DNA of 64,000 nucleotides from Sphingobium lactosutens (GTDB lineage Bacteria; Pseudomonadota; Alphaproteobacteria; Sphingomonadales; Sphingomonadaceae), in contig NZ_QJQX01000036.1 in assembly GCF_013393185.1 (NCBI RefSeq), forward strand, positions 124,001 through 188,000, given 5' to 3'. The notes beneath the pieces were generated by a model, which was not told the origin of the DNA, ran no database searches, and saw only the letters and a list, made by a program, of their open reading frames with translations. Positions 16,888-26,008 of the stretch are shown in pieces. A program made the position numbers and the translations under genes. Position 1 is the first letter of the stretch. Each line of letters starts with the position of its first letter.

Positions 16888-17655
16888 TCAGGCGGCATCA
16901 GTCCGCAGGATGAAGGGGATTTCGACCACGCCCTTGACCCGCACCGGCTGGCCGCTGCGCAGGATCGGCTTCCAGCGCCACCCCTTCACAGCATCGCGGG
17001 CCGCATTGTCGAGCCGGGCGGAGCCGCTGCTCTGCGCCACGCTGATGCTCTCGACCGCGCCGTCGAGGCCGACGATCAGGCTCAGCACCACCGTGCCTTG
17101 CTCATGCTTGCGGCGGCTTTCGACCGGATAGCGCGGCGGCTTGCCCGCAATCATCTGCGCGCCGAGATCCCCGCCCTGCACCATGCTGGGCGGCGCCGGG
17201 GGCGCGGCGGGCGCGGGCGGACCGGGCATGACGACGGCGACCGGCGCGGGCGTCAGAACCGGCACGGGGTCCGGCGTCGTCTGCACCGTCTGGATGGGCG
17301 GCGCCGGCGTCTGCACGATCGGCGGGGGCGCGACCACTTCCGGTCTAGACGGCGGGGGTGGCGGCGCTTCCGCAGCGGGCGGGGGCGGGGGCGGGGTCAG
17401 ATTGACCACCGTCAGCTTCGCCGTCTCCATGCGCTGTACATGGTTGCGGACCTGGATCAGCGCACCGATGGCCAGCGCATGGATGAGCAGAATTGCCGCA
17501 ATGGCCGGAATATTCGGCCCCGACCGGGCACCATAGCGCTCCGCTGGTGGCAGCACGGGATGCACCAGCGCCACAATCGACGCCGATGGCGAATCGATCG
17601 CCAACTCTGTATTAGCTATCTGGTCGTCGATCGGCTGGCTTGCGGCTTGCAGCAT
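16888..17655 (-). CDS. tonB: TonB energy-transducing protein
   Basis: The 255-residue protein has one N-proximal transmembrane helix (about residues 50-70, AIAAILLIHALAIGALI), a long proline-rich periplasmic stretch, and a C-terminal TonB domain (PPRYPVESRRKHEQGTVVL, then GWRWKP). It transmits proton-motive force to TonB-dependent receptors. A Fur-like site precedes it, so it may have its own iron-regulated promoter in addition to read-through from the receptor gene. Confidence 0.93.
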   Translation of the reverse strand: MLQAASQPIDDQIANTELAIDSPSASIVALVHPVLPPAERYGARSGPNIPAIAAILLIHALAIGALIQVRNHVQRMETAKLTVVNLTPPPPPPAAEAPPPPPSRPEVVAPPPIVQTPAPPIQTVQTTPDPVPVLTPAPVAVVMPGPPAPAAPPAPPSMVQGGDLGAQMIAGKPPRYPVESRRKHEQGTVVLSLIVGLDGAVESISVAQSSGSARLDNAARDAVKGWRWKPILRSGQPVRVKGVVEIPFILRTDAA

Positions 17656-17690
17656 GGAAGCGCCTCCCTCTCCGCGCCCATAACGCGAAG

Positions 17691-17711
17691 ACTAATGCGA
17701 ATCAATTGCGT
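17691..17711. promoter_or_regulatory. Putative Fur box upstream of tonB
   Basis: The sequence ACTAATGCGAATCAATTGCG shares the TAATGCGAAT core with the site upstream of the siderophore receptor. It fits an alphaproteobacterial Fur-type site, judged by eye only. Confidence 0.45.
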
Positions 17712-17844
17712 TCCAGCAATATTCAGCAAAGTCAGAGACGGGCGGCGATGCGGGGCGTCGGTCAGAAGGCCTGACCAGGAAACCCGGAGCCATCGTCGCC
17801 CATCCTTCACCCCCGGCCGGGACAGACCGGGGACAGTGCAGACG

Positions 17845-20403
17845 TCAGAACTGATAGTTCAGGCTGAACACCGCCGATCGGGTCGGTGCAGGCTGCGCCC
17901 AGCTGTTGCCGATCGAGTTGCGGACCGTCGTCACATATTTCTCGTTGGTGAAATTCTGGACGTTGATCTGCGCCTTCAGATTATCCGTGAACGGATAGGA
18001 CGCCATGAAGCGGTGGATGGTGTAGCTCGGCACATGATAGGCGATGTAATTGCCCGCCGTCAGCTGCGCCAGGGTCGGCTGGTTCATCAGGAACCGGCCC
18101 TGATAGGTCAGGCCATAGCCCAGCTCCAGACCGAATCCGAAACGGTAGGTGGTGAACAGGCTACCCGAATGTTTGGGCGTGTTGTTCAGCGCATAGCCGG
18201 CCGTCGGATCGGGGAAGGCCGTGCTGTTGGCGCAGGTGCCGGCCGCCGTGCTTACCGAACCCGGATTTTCCAGGCAATAGTCGGAAACGCCCTGCTTAAT
18301 CTCGCTCTTGAGATACATATAATTGGCCGAAATCGTCCAGTTGCTGGCGATGTTGCCCGACGCACCGAAGGAGATGCCCTCAACCCGCTGGTGGCCATCC
18401 GTCGCCTGATCGGGCAGGCTGGGATCACCCGACAGCACCTTGATCTGGTTGCGATCGTTGCGGAAAGCGGCCAGCGTCAACAGCAGCTTCTTGTCAAACA
18501 GGTCCGCCTTGGCGCCGATCTCGTAATTTTTCGTCGTTTCCGGCTTCACAAAACAGGTACCGCTGCCGCCTGCTGCATTGGTGACGGTGCAACTGCCGTC
18601 GACGGACGCCTTGGATGGCAGCTTGGAATTGCCGAAGGCGACATAGAGGCTGGTGTCCGGCGTCGGCTTCACCACGGCACCGACACGGTAGGAGAAGAGA
18701 TTGTCGTCGGTGCGCGGCAGGTTGGTGACGACGCCCGGCTGCCCCAGCGTCGCGGAGCCTGCGACAGTGTTGTAGGCGAAGGTGCGGCTCAGCCCCTTGA
18801 CCTTCTCATAGCGCAGACCACCATTGATCTCGAAGAAATCGCTGAACTTCAGCGTGTCGAACAGATAGGCGGCATAGCTGGTCTGCTCCCCCACCGCATG
18901 GCTGGCCTGGATGAAATTGACCGGGCCGACATAATTGTTGCTGCCATAGACGCGGGCCAGGCCCGACGTCGCGGCGGGACCGACAACGACTTCACCCGGA
19001 TTGGCGATGCTCACCAGCGGTTGGTAGAAGCCAAGGCTGGCGGTCGCATTATAGGTCGCCGTGGCCGTACCGGCGCCGGTCGCTGGCGCGCTGAACGGTG
19101 CGGCATAGGGATCAAAGCCGTCGGCGGTGCGCCCCAGACTGCCCTGCCGCTGGTCGTACCGCTCCCACATCGCCGACGCGCCGATCACCAGCGTATGACC
19201 GATGCCGCCGGTGTCGAAATCGGCGCTGACATCGAACTGGTTATAGGCGGTCTCGTTGGTGATGAAGCGCTGATTTCCGCGTCCGCCGATCGGGATATAA
19301 TAGCCGACCGGGATCGTCAGCGTCTCGCCTGCCGAGGTCGAACCGATGCGCACGGTGCAGGCGCCGCCCGTATCCGGATTGAAGCCGCCCGCCGTGCCGT
19401 TGTCCAGGCAGAAAGTGCCGTTGGGCTGGCTGGTGACGGTATCCTGCCTGATATGTTCATAGCGGGTCAGGTTGCGGATCTTCACGCTGTCGCTGAAGGC
19501 ATGGCTGAAGATCGTCTGGAGCGACCTGGTCTTGCTGTTCTGCTTGTCGAGATTGGCATAGCCATAATAGCCCGACCGATCGAAATCCTTCAGGATGCCG
19601 CCGAGCGCCGGAAAGTAGCGGATGCCATATTGCGGCATGGCCTTGTCGTCGAGATATTCGCCCTGCACGGTCAGGCTGGTCGGGCCGTCGATCCCGATCG
19701 TCACCGCTGGCGCGATGCCCCAGCGCTCATAATCCTCGACATCGCGGCCGGGGACGTCGTTGCGGTGATAGACGGCGTTCAGGCGCACGGCGATCAGGTC
19801 GTTGACGCGCTGGTTGGCGTCCACGGTGGCGCGGTAATAATTGTCGGTACCGATGCCCGCGTTCAGGATCGTCTGGTCATCGGCCAGAGGACGCTTGGTA
19901 ACGAGATTGATCGTGCCGGCAACCGAACCGCCACCGTTCATGACGGAGTTGGCGCCGTTGGTGACTTCGACCTGCTCGATATTGTAGACTTCGTTGCGGT
20001 TGAGGAACGCGCCCGAGCGTACGCCGTCGATCGTCACGTCATTCTTGGCATCCTGCCCTCGCAGGATGATGCGGTCGCCATAGCCGAAACCGCCCTCGCC
20101 CGCGCCAAAGGTGATGCCCGGAACGGTCGACAGCACGTCGCGCAGGGTAAGGAGATTCTGCTGCTGGATTGTCGCCTTGCCGATGACCGTGATGGTCTGG
20201 GGCGTATCGAGCAGCGGGCGGGTGTATTTCGGCGATTCCGCCTTTGCCGCCTTCACTTCGGATTCGTCGATGGCGGTGTCCGTGACGGTCATGCCGCCGA
20301 GCTTCTGGCCCTGCTCGGCGTCCTGCGCATGACCGGCGGTTGCGAATGCGAGTGCGCCGACACAGCCCAGGGCCAGGAATGATGGTGATGCAATCTTGCT
20401 CAT
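17845..20403 (-). CDS. TonB-dependent catecholate siderophore receptor (Fiu-like)
   Basis: The 852-residue outer-membrane receptor has a signal peptide (ending GHAQ), a plug domain (TITVIGKATIQQQNLLTLRDVLSTVPG; RGQDAKNDVTIDGVR) and a 22-strand barrel that ends in aromatic NYQF. Plug features and the tonB-piuC neighbourhood indicate ferric catecholate uptake. It is the first gene of the iron cluster and is preceded by tandem Fur-like sites. Exact siderophore cannot be told from sequence. Confidence 0.92.
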   Translation of the reverse strand: MSKIASPSFLALGCVGALAFATAGHAQDAEQGQKLGGMTVTDTAIDESEVKAAKAESPKYTRPLLDTPQTITVIGKATIQQQNLLTLRDVLSTVPGITFGAGEGGFGYGDRIILRGQDAKNDVTIDGVRSGAFLNRNEVYNIEQVEVTNGANSVMNGGGSVAGTINLVTKRPLADDQTILNAGIGTDNYYRATVDANQRVNDLIAVRLNAVYHRNDVPGRDVEDYERWGIAPAVTIGIDGPTSLTVQGEYLDDKAMPQYGIRYFPALGGILKDFDRSGYYGYANLDKQNSKTRSLQTIFSHAFSDSVKIRNLTRYEHIRQDTVTSQPNGTFCLDNGTAGGFNPDTGGACTVRIGSTSAGETLTIPVGYYIPIGGRGNQRFITNETAYNQFDVSADFDTGGIGHTLVIGASAMWERYDQRQGSLGRTADGFDPYAAPFSAPATGAGTATATYNATASLGFYQPLVSIANPGEVVVGPAATSGLARVYGSNNYVGPVNFIQASHAVGEQTSYAAYLFDTLKFSDFFEINGGLRYEKVKGLSRTFAYNTVAGSATLGQPGVVTNLPRTDDNLFSYRVGAVVKPTPDTSLYVAFGNSKLPSKASVDGSCTVTNAAGGSGTCFVKPETTKNYEIGAKADLFDKKLLLTLAAFRNDRNQIKVLSGDPSLPDQATDGHQRVEGISFGASGNIASNWTISANYMYLKSEIKQGVSDYCLENPGSVSTAAGTCANSTAFPDPTAGYALNNTPKHSGSLFTTYRFGFGLELGYGLTYQGRFLMNQPTLAQLTAGNYIAYHVPSYTIHRFMASYPFTDNLKAQINVQNFTNEKYVTTVRNSIGNSWAQPAPTRSAVFSLNYQF

Positions 20404-20443
20404 TTGGAGCGGACTCCCCCTCTGCTTTAATTGGGGCGCCAGC

Positions 20444-20493
20444 TATTGAGAATCACTCTTAGTGTCAATGTTAATGCGAATAATTCTTATTCG
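20444..20493. promoter_or_regulatory. Tandem Fur-like sites upstream of the siderophore receptor
   Basis: Two AT-rich elements are visible: TATTGAGAATCACTCTTAG (20444-20462) and GCGAATAATTCTTATTCG (within 20472-20493), the second an imperfect inverted repeat centred on AATTC. They lie 40-90 bp before the start codon, where Fur would block transcription under iron sufficiency. Confidence 0.55.
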
Positions 20494-20756
20494 TTTTTTT
20501 GCATTTGGGAAAAAAGCCAGCAACGAATGGCACTTGCAAGATTTGGCGCCGGGTCAACTGCCAGGCGCGCGACATCGATGCGCGCAATCAGGGCATTGAT
20601 CGGCACATTGTCGTGGGCTGCGGCCCGGCGCAGCGCATCCCAGAATATCGGTTCAAGGCTAATCGCGGTCTGATGGCCGGCGATGGTCACGCTCCGCTTC
20701 ACCGGCGGCGCGAAAGGGGGCGGCCCCGAAATGTCCACGGGGCCGCCGTCCCTCAT
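20487..20756 (-). CDS. Ribbon-helix-helix domain protein
   Basis: The 89-residue protein matches the RHH_4 type of small alphaproteobacterial ribbon-helix-helix proteins: a basic strand (KRSVTIAGHQTAISL) followed by two helices (EPIFWDALRRAAAHDNV; NLASAIRCWLF). The ATG at 20756 overlaps the phaB stop as TGATG, so it is translated with phaB; the TTG one codon upstream is less likely. A DNA-binding role is inferred from the fold; no target is visible. Its end overlaps the Fur-like region of the receptor gene. Confidence 0.75.
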   Translation of the reverse strand: MRDGGPVDISGPPPFAPPVKRSVTIAGHQTAISLEPIFWDALRRAAAHDNVPINALIARIDVARLAVDPAPNLASAIRCWLFSQMQKNE

Positions 20757-21478
20757 CAATACATGTGCTGGCCGCCGTTGATCGACAGCGTGCTGCCGGT
20801 CACGAAGCCGCCATCCTCGCTGCAGAAGAAGGCGACGCCGCGCGCAATTTCATGCGCCTGACCAAGGCGGCCGACCGGGATCTTCGCAACAATCTTTTCC
20901 AGCACCGGCGCGGGCACCGCGGCGACCATGTCCGTGTCGATGTAGCCGGGCGCGATGGCATTGACGGTCACGCCATATTTCGCGCCTTCCTGCGCCAGCG
21001 CCTTGGTGAAGCCATGGATGCCCGATTTGGCGGCAGCATAGTTGACTTGGCCATATTGGCCGGCCTGGCCGTTGATCGAGCCGATGTTGACGATGCGGCC
21101 CCAGCCCCGTTCGCGCATGCCGCTGAAGGTCGCCTTGGCCATATTGAAGCAACCGCCAAGGTTGATGCGCATGACTTCGTTCCAGTCGTCGAAGCTCATC
21201 TTCGCCAGCACGCCGTCGCGGGTGATGCCGGCATTGTTGACGACGACATCAACCGGGCCGAGCGCCTCCGTCACCTGCGCCACACCGTCGAGGCAGGCCT
21301 GATGGTCGCCCACATCCCATTTGAAGGACGCGATTCCCGTCGCGTCGGTGAACGCCTTCGCCCTCTCTTCATTGCCGCCATAGTTGGCGGCCACGGTATA
21401 ACCCAGTTCCTTGAGCGCCAAACTGATCGCCTCGCCGATACCCCGCGTTCCGCCCGTCACGATCGCCACTCTCGACAT
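20756..21478 (-). CDS. phaB: Acetoacetyl-CoA reductase (short-chain dehydrogenase)
   Basis: The 240-residue SDR enzyme reduces acetoacetyl-CoA to (R)-3-hydroxybutyryl-CoA for polyhydroxybutyrate synthesis. It has the TGGTRGIG cofactor motif, NNAG, the catalytic Ser and Y-x3-K (VNYAAAKSG), and close resemblance to PhaB along its length (NIGSINGQAGQYGQVNY). The start at 21478 is preceded by GAAGAGGA. No phaA or phaC lies nearby; the downstream ribbon-helix-helix gene is its only partner. Confidence 0.93.
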   Translation of the reverse strand: MSRVAIVTGGTRGIGEAISLALKELGYTVAANYGGNEERAKAFTDATGIASFKWDVGDHQACLDGVAQVTEALGPVDVVVNNAGITRDGVLAKMSFDDWNEVMRINLGGCFNMAKATFSGMRERGWGRIVNIGSINGQAGQYGQVNYAAAKSGIHGFTKALAQEGAKYGVTVNAIAPGYIDTDMVAAVPAPVLEKIVAKIPVGRLGQAHEIARGVAFFCSEDGGFVTGSTLSINGGQHMY

Positions 21479-21502
21479 ATCAGCGTCCTCTTCCAACAAG
21501 GG

Positions 21503-22501
21503 TCAGTCCATCCAACCCGAAAGCTCGCGGCTCATCAGCCTCCGATACAGAATGATAGCGTCCGGCGAGGCATTTAAACAAGACAGATAGGCAAAATTTT
21601 CGCCACCCTGGCTCAAAAAAAAATCTTTCGCACGCAGGGCTATTTCCTCTAGGGTTTCCAAGCAATCTGCGGCGAATCCGGGTGTCACCACCGCAATATT
21701 TCTGACATCTTTCTTTACCAAATTGGCGAGTGTCGCTTCCGTTTCCGGTTCAAGCCATTTGGCCCGGCCGAAACGCGACTGGAAGCTCATATGGACGGGC
21801 AGGGAAAGCGCCTTGCGCAGCAGGCGGACCGTCTTCACCGACTGGCAATGATAGGGGTCGCCCAGTTGCAGGGTGCGTTGAGGCATGCCGTGAAAACTGG
21901 CGAGCAGGGCATCGGGCCGGAAATCCAGTCCGGCGAGGGATGTTTCGATGGAATCCTTCAGCGCGGCGATATAGGCCGGGTCGTCATGATAGGGCGGAAG
22001 GGTCCGGATGGCGGGCTGCCAGCGCATCGCCTTCAATGCGGCGAAGGCGGCGTCGTTGGCGGTCGCGGTCGTCGCGCCGCTATATTGCGGATAGAGCGGC
22101 GCAAGCAGGATGCGATCGCACCCCGCCCCCTTCATCGCTGCAAGCCGGTCCGATATGGCGGGATTGCCATAGCGCATCGCCCAGTCGACCACGACCCGTG
22201 GCATCGCCTGTTGCAGCGCCTCCGCCGTGGCGCGGGTATGGACGGCGAGCGGCGAGCCTTCGTCGGTCCACACCTGTTGATAGGCGTGGGCGGACTTTTT
22301 CGGCCGGGTGGTAAGAATGACACCGTGCAGGATCGGTTGCCACACCAGCTTCGGGATTTCCACGACGCGGGGGTCGGACAGGAATTCGGCCAGATAGCGT
22401 CGCACGGATTTCGGATCGGGCGCGTCGGGCGTGCCGAGGTTGATCAGCAATATGCCGACCTTTGCGGTCGGGATGGCGGGATGATCGGCAGGCTTAGTCA
22501 T
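21503..22501 (-). CDS. hemH: Ferrochelatase
   Basis: HemH inserts Fe(II) into protoporphyrin IX, the last step of protoheme synthesis. The 332-residue protein has the N-terminal LLINLGTPDAP motif, SFHGMPQRTLQLGDPY with the catalytic His, and the C-terminal VTPGFAADCLETLEEI motif with a conserved Glu. Its ATG overlaps the stop of the upstream IorB-like gene by 4 bp, an unusual pairing of heme synthesis with a periplasmic molybdoenzyme. Confidence 0.96.
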   Translation of the reverse strand: MTKPADHPAIPTAKVGILLINLGTPDAPDPKSVRRYLAEFLSDPRVVEIPKLVWQPILHGVILTTRPKKSAHAYQQVWTDEGSPLAVHTRATAEALQQAMPRVVVDWAMRYGNPAISDRLAAMKGAGCDRILLAPLYPQYSGATTATANDAAFAALKAMRWQPAIRTLPPYHDDPAYIAALKDSIETSLAGLDFRPDALLASFHGMPQRTLQLGDPYHCQSVKTVRLLRKALSLPVHMSFQSRFGRAKWLEPETEATLANLVKKDVRNIAVVTPGFAADCLETLEEIALRAKDFFLSQGGENFAYLSCLNASPDAIILYRRLMSRELSGWMD

Positions 22502-24765
22502 GCGGCTCCGACGAGTGGCAGGCTGCGCAGGCGCTGGCCGGTCCAGGTGTAGAGGGCGTTGGCGATGGCAGGCGCGACCAGCGGCGCGGCCAGATCGCTG
22601 ACGCCGGCGGGATCGGCAGTGCTGCGCATCAGTTCGACCGTCACCTCCCCCACGTCGGCGAGGCGTGGCAGGTTCATGCGGCCGAGCATCGCACGGGTCG
22701 GCAAACCGCGCTCATAGGGGACGGATGCGCCCATCGCATAGGCGAGGCCGTAGATAAGGCCGCTTTCGATCTGCTGCCGGGCGATGTCGGGATTGACCTG
22801 ATCGCCCGCGTCCACGGCGGCGATGATGCGGTTGACGCTCACCCGGTCGCCGTTCATCCCCGCCTCCACCATCACGGCGGCATAGGCGCCGCCCATCATG
22901 TGCGCAGCAATCCCCTGCCCGCTTCCGGCGATGCCGCCCTGCCAGCCGCCCATCGCCGCCGCTGTGGACAGGCAATGGGCTAGGCGGGGATTGCCGCCCA
23001 GCATCTGGATACGAAAAGACATGGCCTCCATCTTCGCCAGATGCGCCAGTTCGTCGACGAAGCTTTCGGTGAAGAAGGCGCTGTGAAGATGGGCGTTGCC
23101 GCGCGTGAAGCCGAGCGGCAGGCAGACATCGGTCGGATAATGATCCACCGCCCAATTGGGGATGGCATAGGGCGGCGACATGCCCGAGACGGCAAGCCGG
23201 GTCGCCTTGTCCGCGGCGGCCTCTGCCGCTTGATGGGGCAGCTTGCCATCGGCGATGCGCGCCCAGGTCTGGGTCATGGCGCAAGGCGTCGCGACCTTGG
23301 CCAGCCAGCCCTCGATCGCGCCGTTGCGGCCGAGCCTGGCCGCCATGCGGGCATGGGCGGGCGCGCTGGGACGATCCTGGATCACATCCTCCAGCCGCGA
23401 CCATTGCAGTTGCACCGGCCGCCCCATGTCGCGGGCGATGAGCGCGGCCTGCACGCCAGCCTCCCAATCCATCCTGCGCCCGAAGGAGCCGCCGGCATGG
23501 AGCGGATAGAGCGTGACCCCATCGGCAGGCAGGCCGAGTGCATCGGCAATGGCGTTGCGGGCGAGGCCGGGCGCCTGCGTCGCCATCCACACTTCCGCGC
23601 CGTCATCGGTGACGCGGGCGGTCGCGCTCATCGGTTCCAGCGCGAGGTGGAGGCCGGCATCGACCTGATATTCGCTGGCGAGGATGGTCGCGCCCTCGAA
23701 CACCGGAAGCAGATCGCCCTGGGAATAGAGACGGCGGCCGGATGACCCGGAAAAGGCGCTTTCCAGCGCCTCGTCGATGCCGCCGCTGCCGACCGGCCTG
23801 CCCCGCAACGTGAAGACGGGGTCGGCAAGGTCCAGCGCCTTGTTCGCCGCCCACCAGTTGCTCGCCACGGCGGCAACCCAGCGTTCCTGCTTCACCAGCT
23901 TGAGGAAACCGGTGACGCCGCTAGCCGATCGATCGTCCAGCCCGGCAAGCACGGCGTCGCCGATCGGCCCCTGCCGGATCGAGGCATAGACCATGTCGGG
24001 CAGGCGGATGTCGGCGGCGTAATTATGGCTGCCATCGATCTTGGACGGCGTATCGAGCCGCGGAAGATCCTGCCCGGACAGGCGGCCATCCTGTCCCTGA
24101 CGCAGCGGGAGAATGTCCGGCAGGTCGAAGTTCACGGCGCCACCGACGACATCGCCGAACTTCATCCGGCGCTCGCCGCCGTCGGAGATGATGCCGTCCT
24201 GAATGTCGCAGCTTTCCCATGGAATATTCCAGCGGGCCGCCGCCGCCTTGCATAGCAGGACGCGCGCGGCCGCCCCCGCGTCACGATAGGCATCGTGGAA
24301 CATCGGGATCGACGTGCCGCCGCCGGTCAGCATCAGCGATCCACGGGTCGCATATTGACCGATCGCCCAGTCGCCCGCGCCGCCCAGCAGCCGCGTCCAG
24401 TCGCTCGCCAACCATTCACGCGCCAGCAGCGTGTTGACGTAGAGCGGGCTGATCGGGGCGCTCTGAACGCCGATCGTGCGCCAGTCCGCCCCCAGCTCAT
24501 CCGCCAATATCTGCGGCAGGACGGTGGTGACGCCCTGCCCCATTTCCGTCTGCGGCACGACGACGATCACCTGCCCCGATCGGTCGATCTTCAGGAAGGC
24601 GTTGACGATCGTCTCTGTCGGTCCGGCGTTGAGGTTGGGCTTGTAGGTGCGCGGCCAGGCGCCCCAGGCGATCAGCAGTCCCGCCGCAGCGCCGCCGCCG
24701 ACCAGCAAGGTCCGACGGCTGAGGCCTTTATTTCTGTCCGATTGTTTCCGCGGTGCGCGCGCCAT
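22498..24765 (-). CDS. IorB-like molybdopterin-binding oxidoreductase, Tat-exported
   Basis: The product (755 residues) belongs to the isoquinoline 1-oxidoreductase beta/aldehyde dehydrogenase group of the xanthine dehydrogenase family. A Tat signal (SRRTLLVGGGAAAG) and the motifs QTEMGQGVTT and HAGGSFGRR are seen. The C-terminal region reads GVSDLAAPLVAPAIANALY where relatives have a GxGE motif carrying the catalytic Glu, so that residue is apparently Asp. No small [2Fe-2S] subunit or cytochrome is encoded beside it. The start could also be 24786. It overlaps hemH by ATGA. Confidence 0.85.
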   Translation of the reverse strand: MARAPRKQSDRNKGLSRRTLLVGGGAAAGLLIAWGAWPRTYKPNLNAGPTETIVNAFLKIDRSGQVIVVVPQTEMGQGVTTVLPQILADELGADWRTIGVQSAPISPLYVNTLLAREWLASDWTRLLGGAGDWAIGQYATRGSLMLTGGGTSIPMFHDAYRDAGAAARVLLCKAAAARWNIPWESCDIQDGIISDGGERRMKFGDVVGGAVNFDLPDILPLRQGQDGRLSGQDLPRLDTPSKIDGSHNYAADIRLPDMVYASIRQGPIGDAVLAGLDDRSASGVTGFLKLVKQERWVAAVASNWWAANKALDLADPVFTLRGRPVGSGGIDEALESAFSGSSGRRLYSQGDLLPVFEGATILASEYQVDAGLHLALEPMSATARVTDDGAEVWMATQAPGLARNAIADALGLPADGVTLYPLHAGGSFGRRMDWEAGVQAALIARDMGRPVQLQWSRLEDVIQDRPSAPAHARMAARLGRNGAIEGWLAKVATPCAMTQTWARIADGKLPHQAAEAAADKATRLAVSGMSPPYAIPNWAVDHYPTDVCLPLGFTRGNAHLHSAFFTESFVDELAHLAKMEAMSFRIQMLGGNPRLAHCLSTAAAMGGWQGGIAGSGQGIAAHMMGGAYAAVMVEAGMNGDRVSVNRIIAAVDAGDQVNPDIARQQIESGLIYGLAYAMGASVPYERGLPTRAMLGRMNLPRLADVGEVTVELMRSTADPAGVSDLAAPLVAPAIANALYTWTGQRLRSLPLVGAA

Positions 24766-24803
24766 CCCTGCCTGATAGAGAGGCATGGCGCGAATGCCTA
24801 GGG

Positions 24804-25238
24804 CTATTCGGCGCGTATCGGCGCGATACCGAGGCGGGGAATCTCGATGGCGGGGCAACGGTCCATCACGACTTTCAGGCCCGCCACCTCGGCGCGGGCG
24901 GCGGCGGCTTCATTGATGACGCCGATCTGCATCCATACTGATTTCGCGCCGATCGCGATGGCTTCGTCCACCGCATCGCCCGCCGCTTCGCTGCGGCGGA
25001 AGATGTCGACCATGTCGATCGGTACGCCGATGTCGGACAGGCGGCCCCAGACGAACTCGCCATGGACATGTTCGCCCGCAATCTGCGGATTGATCGGGAT
25101 GACGCGATAGCCATGATCCTGCAGAAAGGCCATCACGCCGTAGCTGGGGCGATCGGGCCGGTCGGAAATGCCGACGAGCGCGATGGTCCGGGTTTCTTCG
25201 AGCAGGGTCGCAATATCCTGCGGCGCGGTGAGCGGCAT
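24804..25238 (-). CDS. CoA-binding domain protein (YccU-like)
   Basis: The 144-residue protein is a compact Rossmann-fold CoA-binding protein, with [18 protein letters not shown] near the N-terminus and the family ends [17 protein letters not shown] and [13 protein letters not shown]. The ATG at 25238 has a GAGGAG site 6 bp upstream. Biochemical role of this family is not established. It is divergent from the GNAT gene. Confidence 0.88.
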   Translation of the reverse strand: MPLTAPQDIATLLEETRTIALVGISDRPDRPSYGVMAFLQDHGYRVIPINPQIAGEHVHGEFVWGRLSDIGVPIDMVDIFRRSEAAGDAVDEAIAIGAKSVWMQIGVINEAAAARAEVAGLKVVMDRCPAIEIPRLGIAPIRAE

Positions 25239-25315
25239 GCCATTCTCCTCTTTTCCTGCACATGGGGACGACGCAGGCGCTTGCAAGGCGCTGCGGCTGC
25301 TATACTGCTGCAGCC

Positions 25316-25774
25316 ATGTTCGCCATCCGCCCCGACGACCTGACCGATCCCCAGACGCGCGCGCTGCTGGCGCTGCACCTTTCCGGCATGCAGGCGAACA
25401 GCCCGCCCGAGGCCGTGTTCGCGCTCGACCTGTCGGGATTGCAGCGCGCGGACATGCAGGTGTGGACGATATGGGATGGGACCGCCATCGCCGGGGTCGG
25501 CGCGATACGGACGCTGGCGGCAGACCATGGCGAGATCAAGTCGATGCGCACCCATCCCGATCACCTCCGCCGCGGCGTGGCGACGGCATTGCTGCGCCAC
25601 ATCATCGCGCAGGCGCGGGCGCTGGGCATGGGACGGCTAAGCCTGGAAACGGGCAGCGGCCCCGCCTTCGATCCGGCGCTGGCACTGTATCGGGCACATG
25701 GCTTTCGCGATGGCGATGCATTCGGCGATTATGGCAGGAGCGACTTCAATCAGTTCCTGCATCTGCGCGTATAG
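25316..25774 (+). CDS. GNAT-family N-acetyltransferase
   Basis: The 152-residue protein has the acetyl-CoA binding motif A of GNAT enzymes ([21 protein letters not shown]) and the following ETGSG and [10 protein letters not shown] segments typical of PhnO/YsnE-like members. Its substrate is unknown. The start at 25316 removes an upstream extension that lacks similarity; it diverges from the CoA-binding gene with a 77-bp gap. Confidence 0.88.
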   Translation: MFAIRPDDLTDPQTRALLALHLSGMQANSPPEAVFALDLSGLQRADMQVWTIWDGTAIAGVGAIRTLAADHGEIKSMRTHPDHLRRGVATALLRHIIAQARALGMGRLSLETGSGPAFDPALALYRAHGFRDGDAFGDYGRSDFNQFLHLRV

Positions 25775-25818
25775 GGACGGTCATCCGTCGGTGTTCGGCC
25801 AAGGCAGACATCCCAGAT

Positions 25819-25913
25819 CCGTTCGGGCTGAGCTTGCCGAAGCCCTGCTCTTTTCTTTCAAGGCTTGCGGCTGATGAAGAAGTGCGGCCCTTCGACAGGC
25901 TCAGGGCGAACGG
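25819..25913. repeat. Dispersed inverted repeat, type B
   Basis: Arms CCGTTCGGGCTGAG(C)... and ...GGCTCAGGGCGAACGG, with inner TGCCGAAG/CTTCGACA portions, flank an AT-richer centre. A close copy lies at 31286-31359. It sits between the GNAT and lipoprotein genes. Confidence 0.75.
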
Positions 25914-26008
25914 GGGGTGAGGTCTAGAAACGACCAGAAATGGACGATCGTAGTTCAAAGGTAGATGCCTACTTGCGGACATGCAGGAATATGTAGGAGG
26001 CTACGAAG

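Noticed and set aside
16396..20382. Very long plus-strand open frame (1328 codons) opposite the iron cluster
   Set aside because: It is antisense to the receptor, tonB and piuC, Arg/His/Asp-rich without domain motifs, and arises from high-GC codon bias on the true strand.
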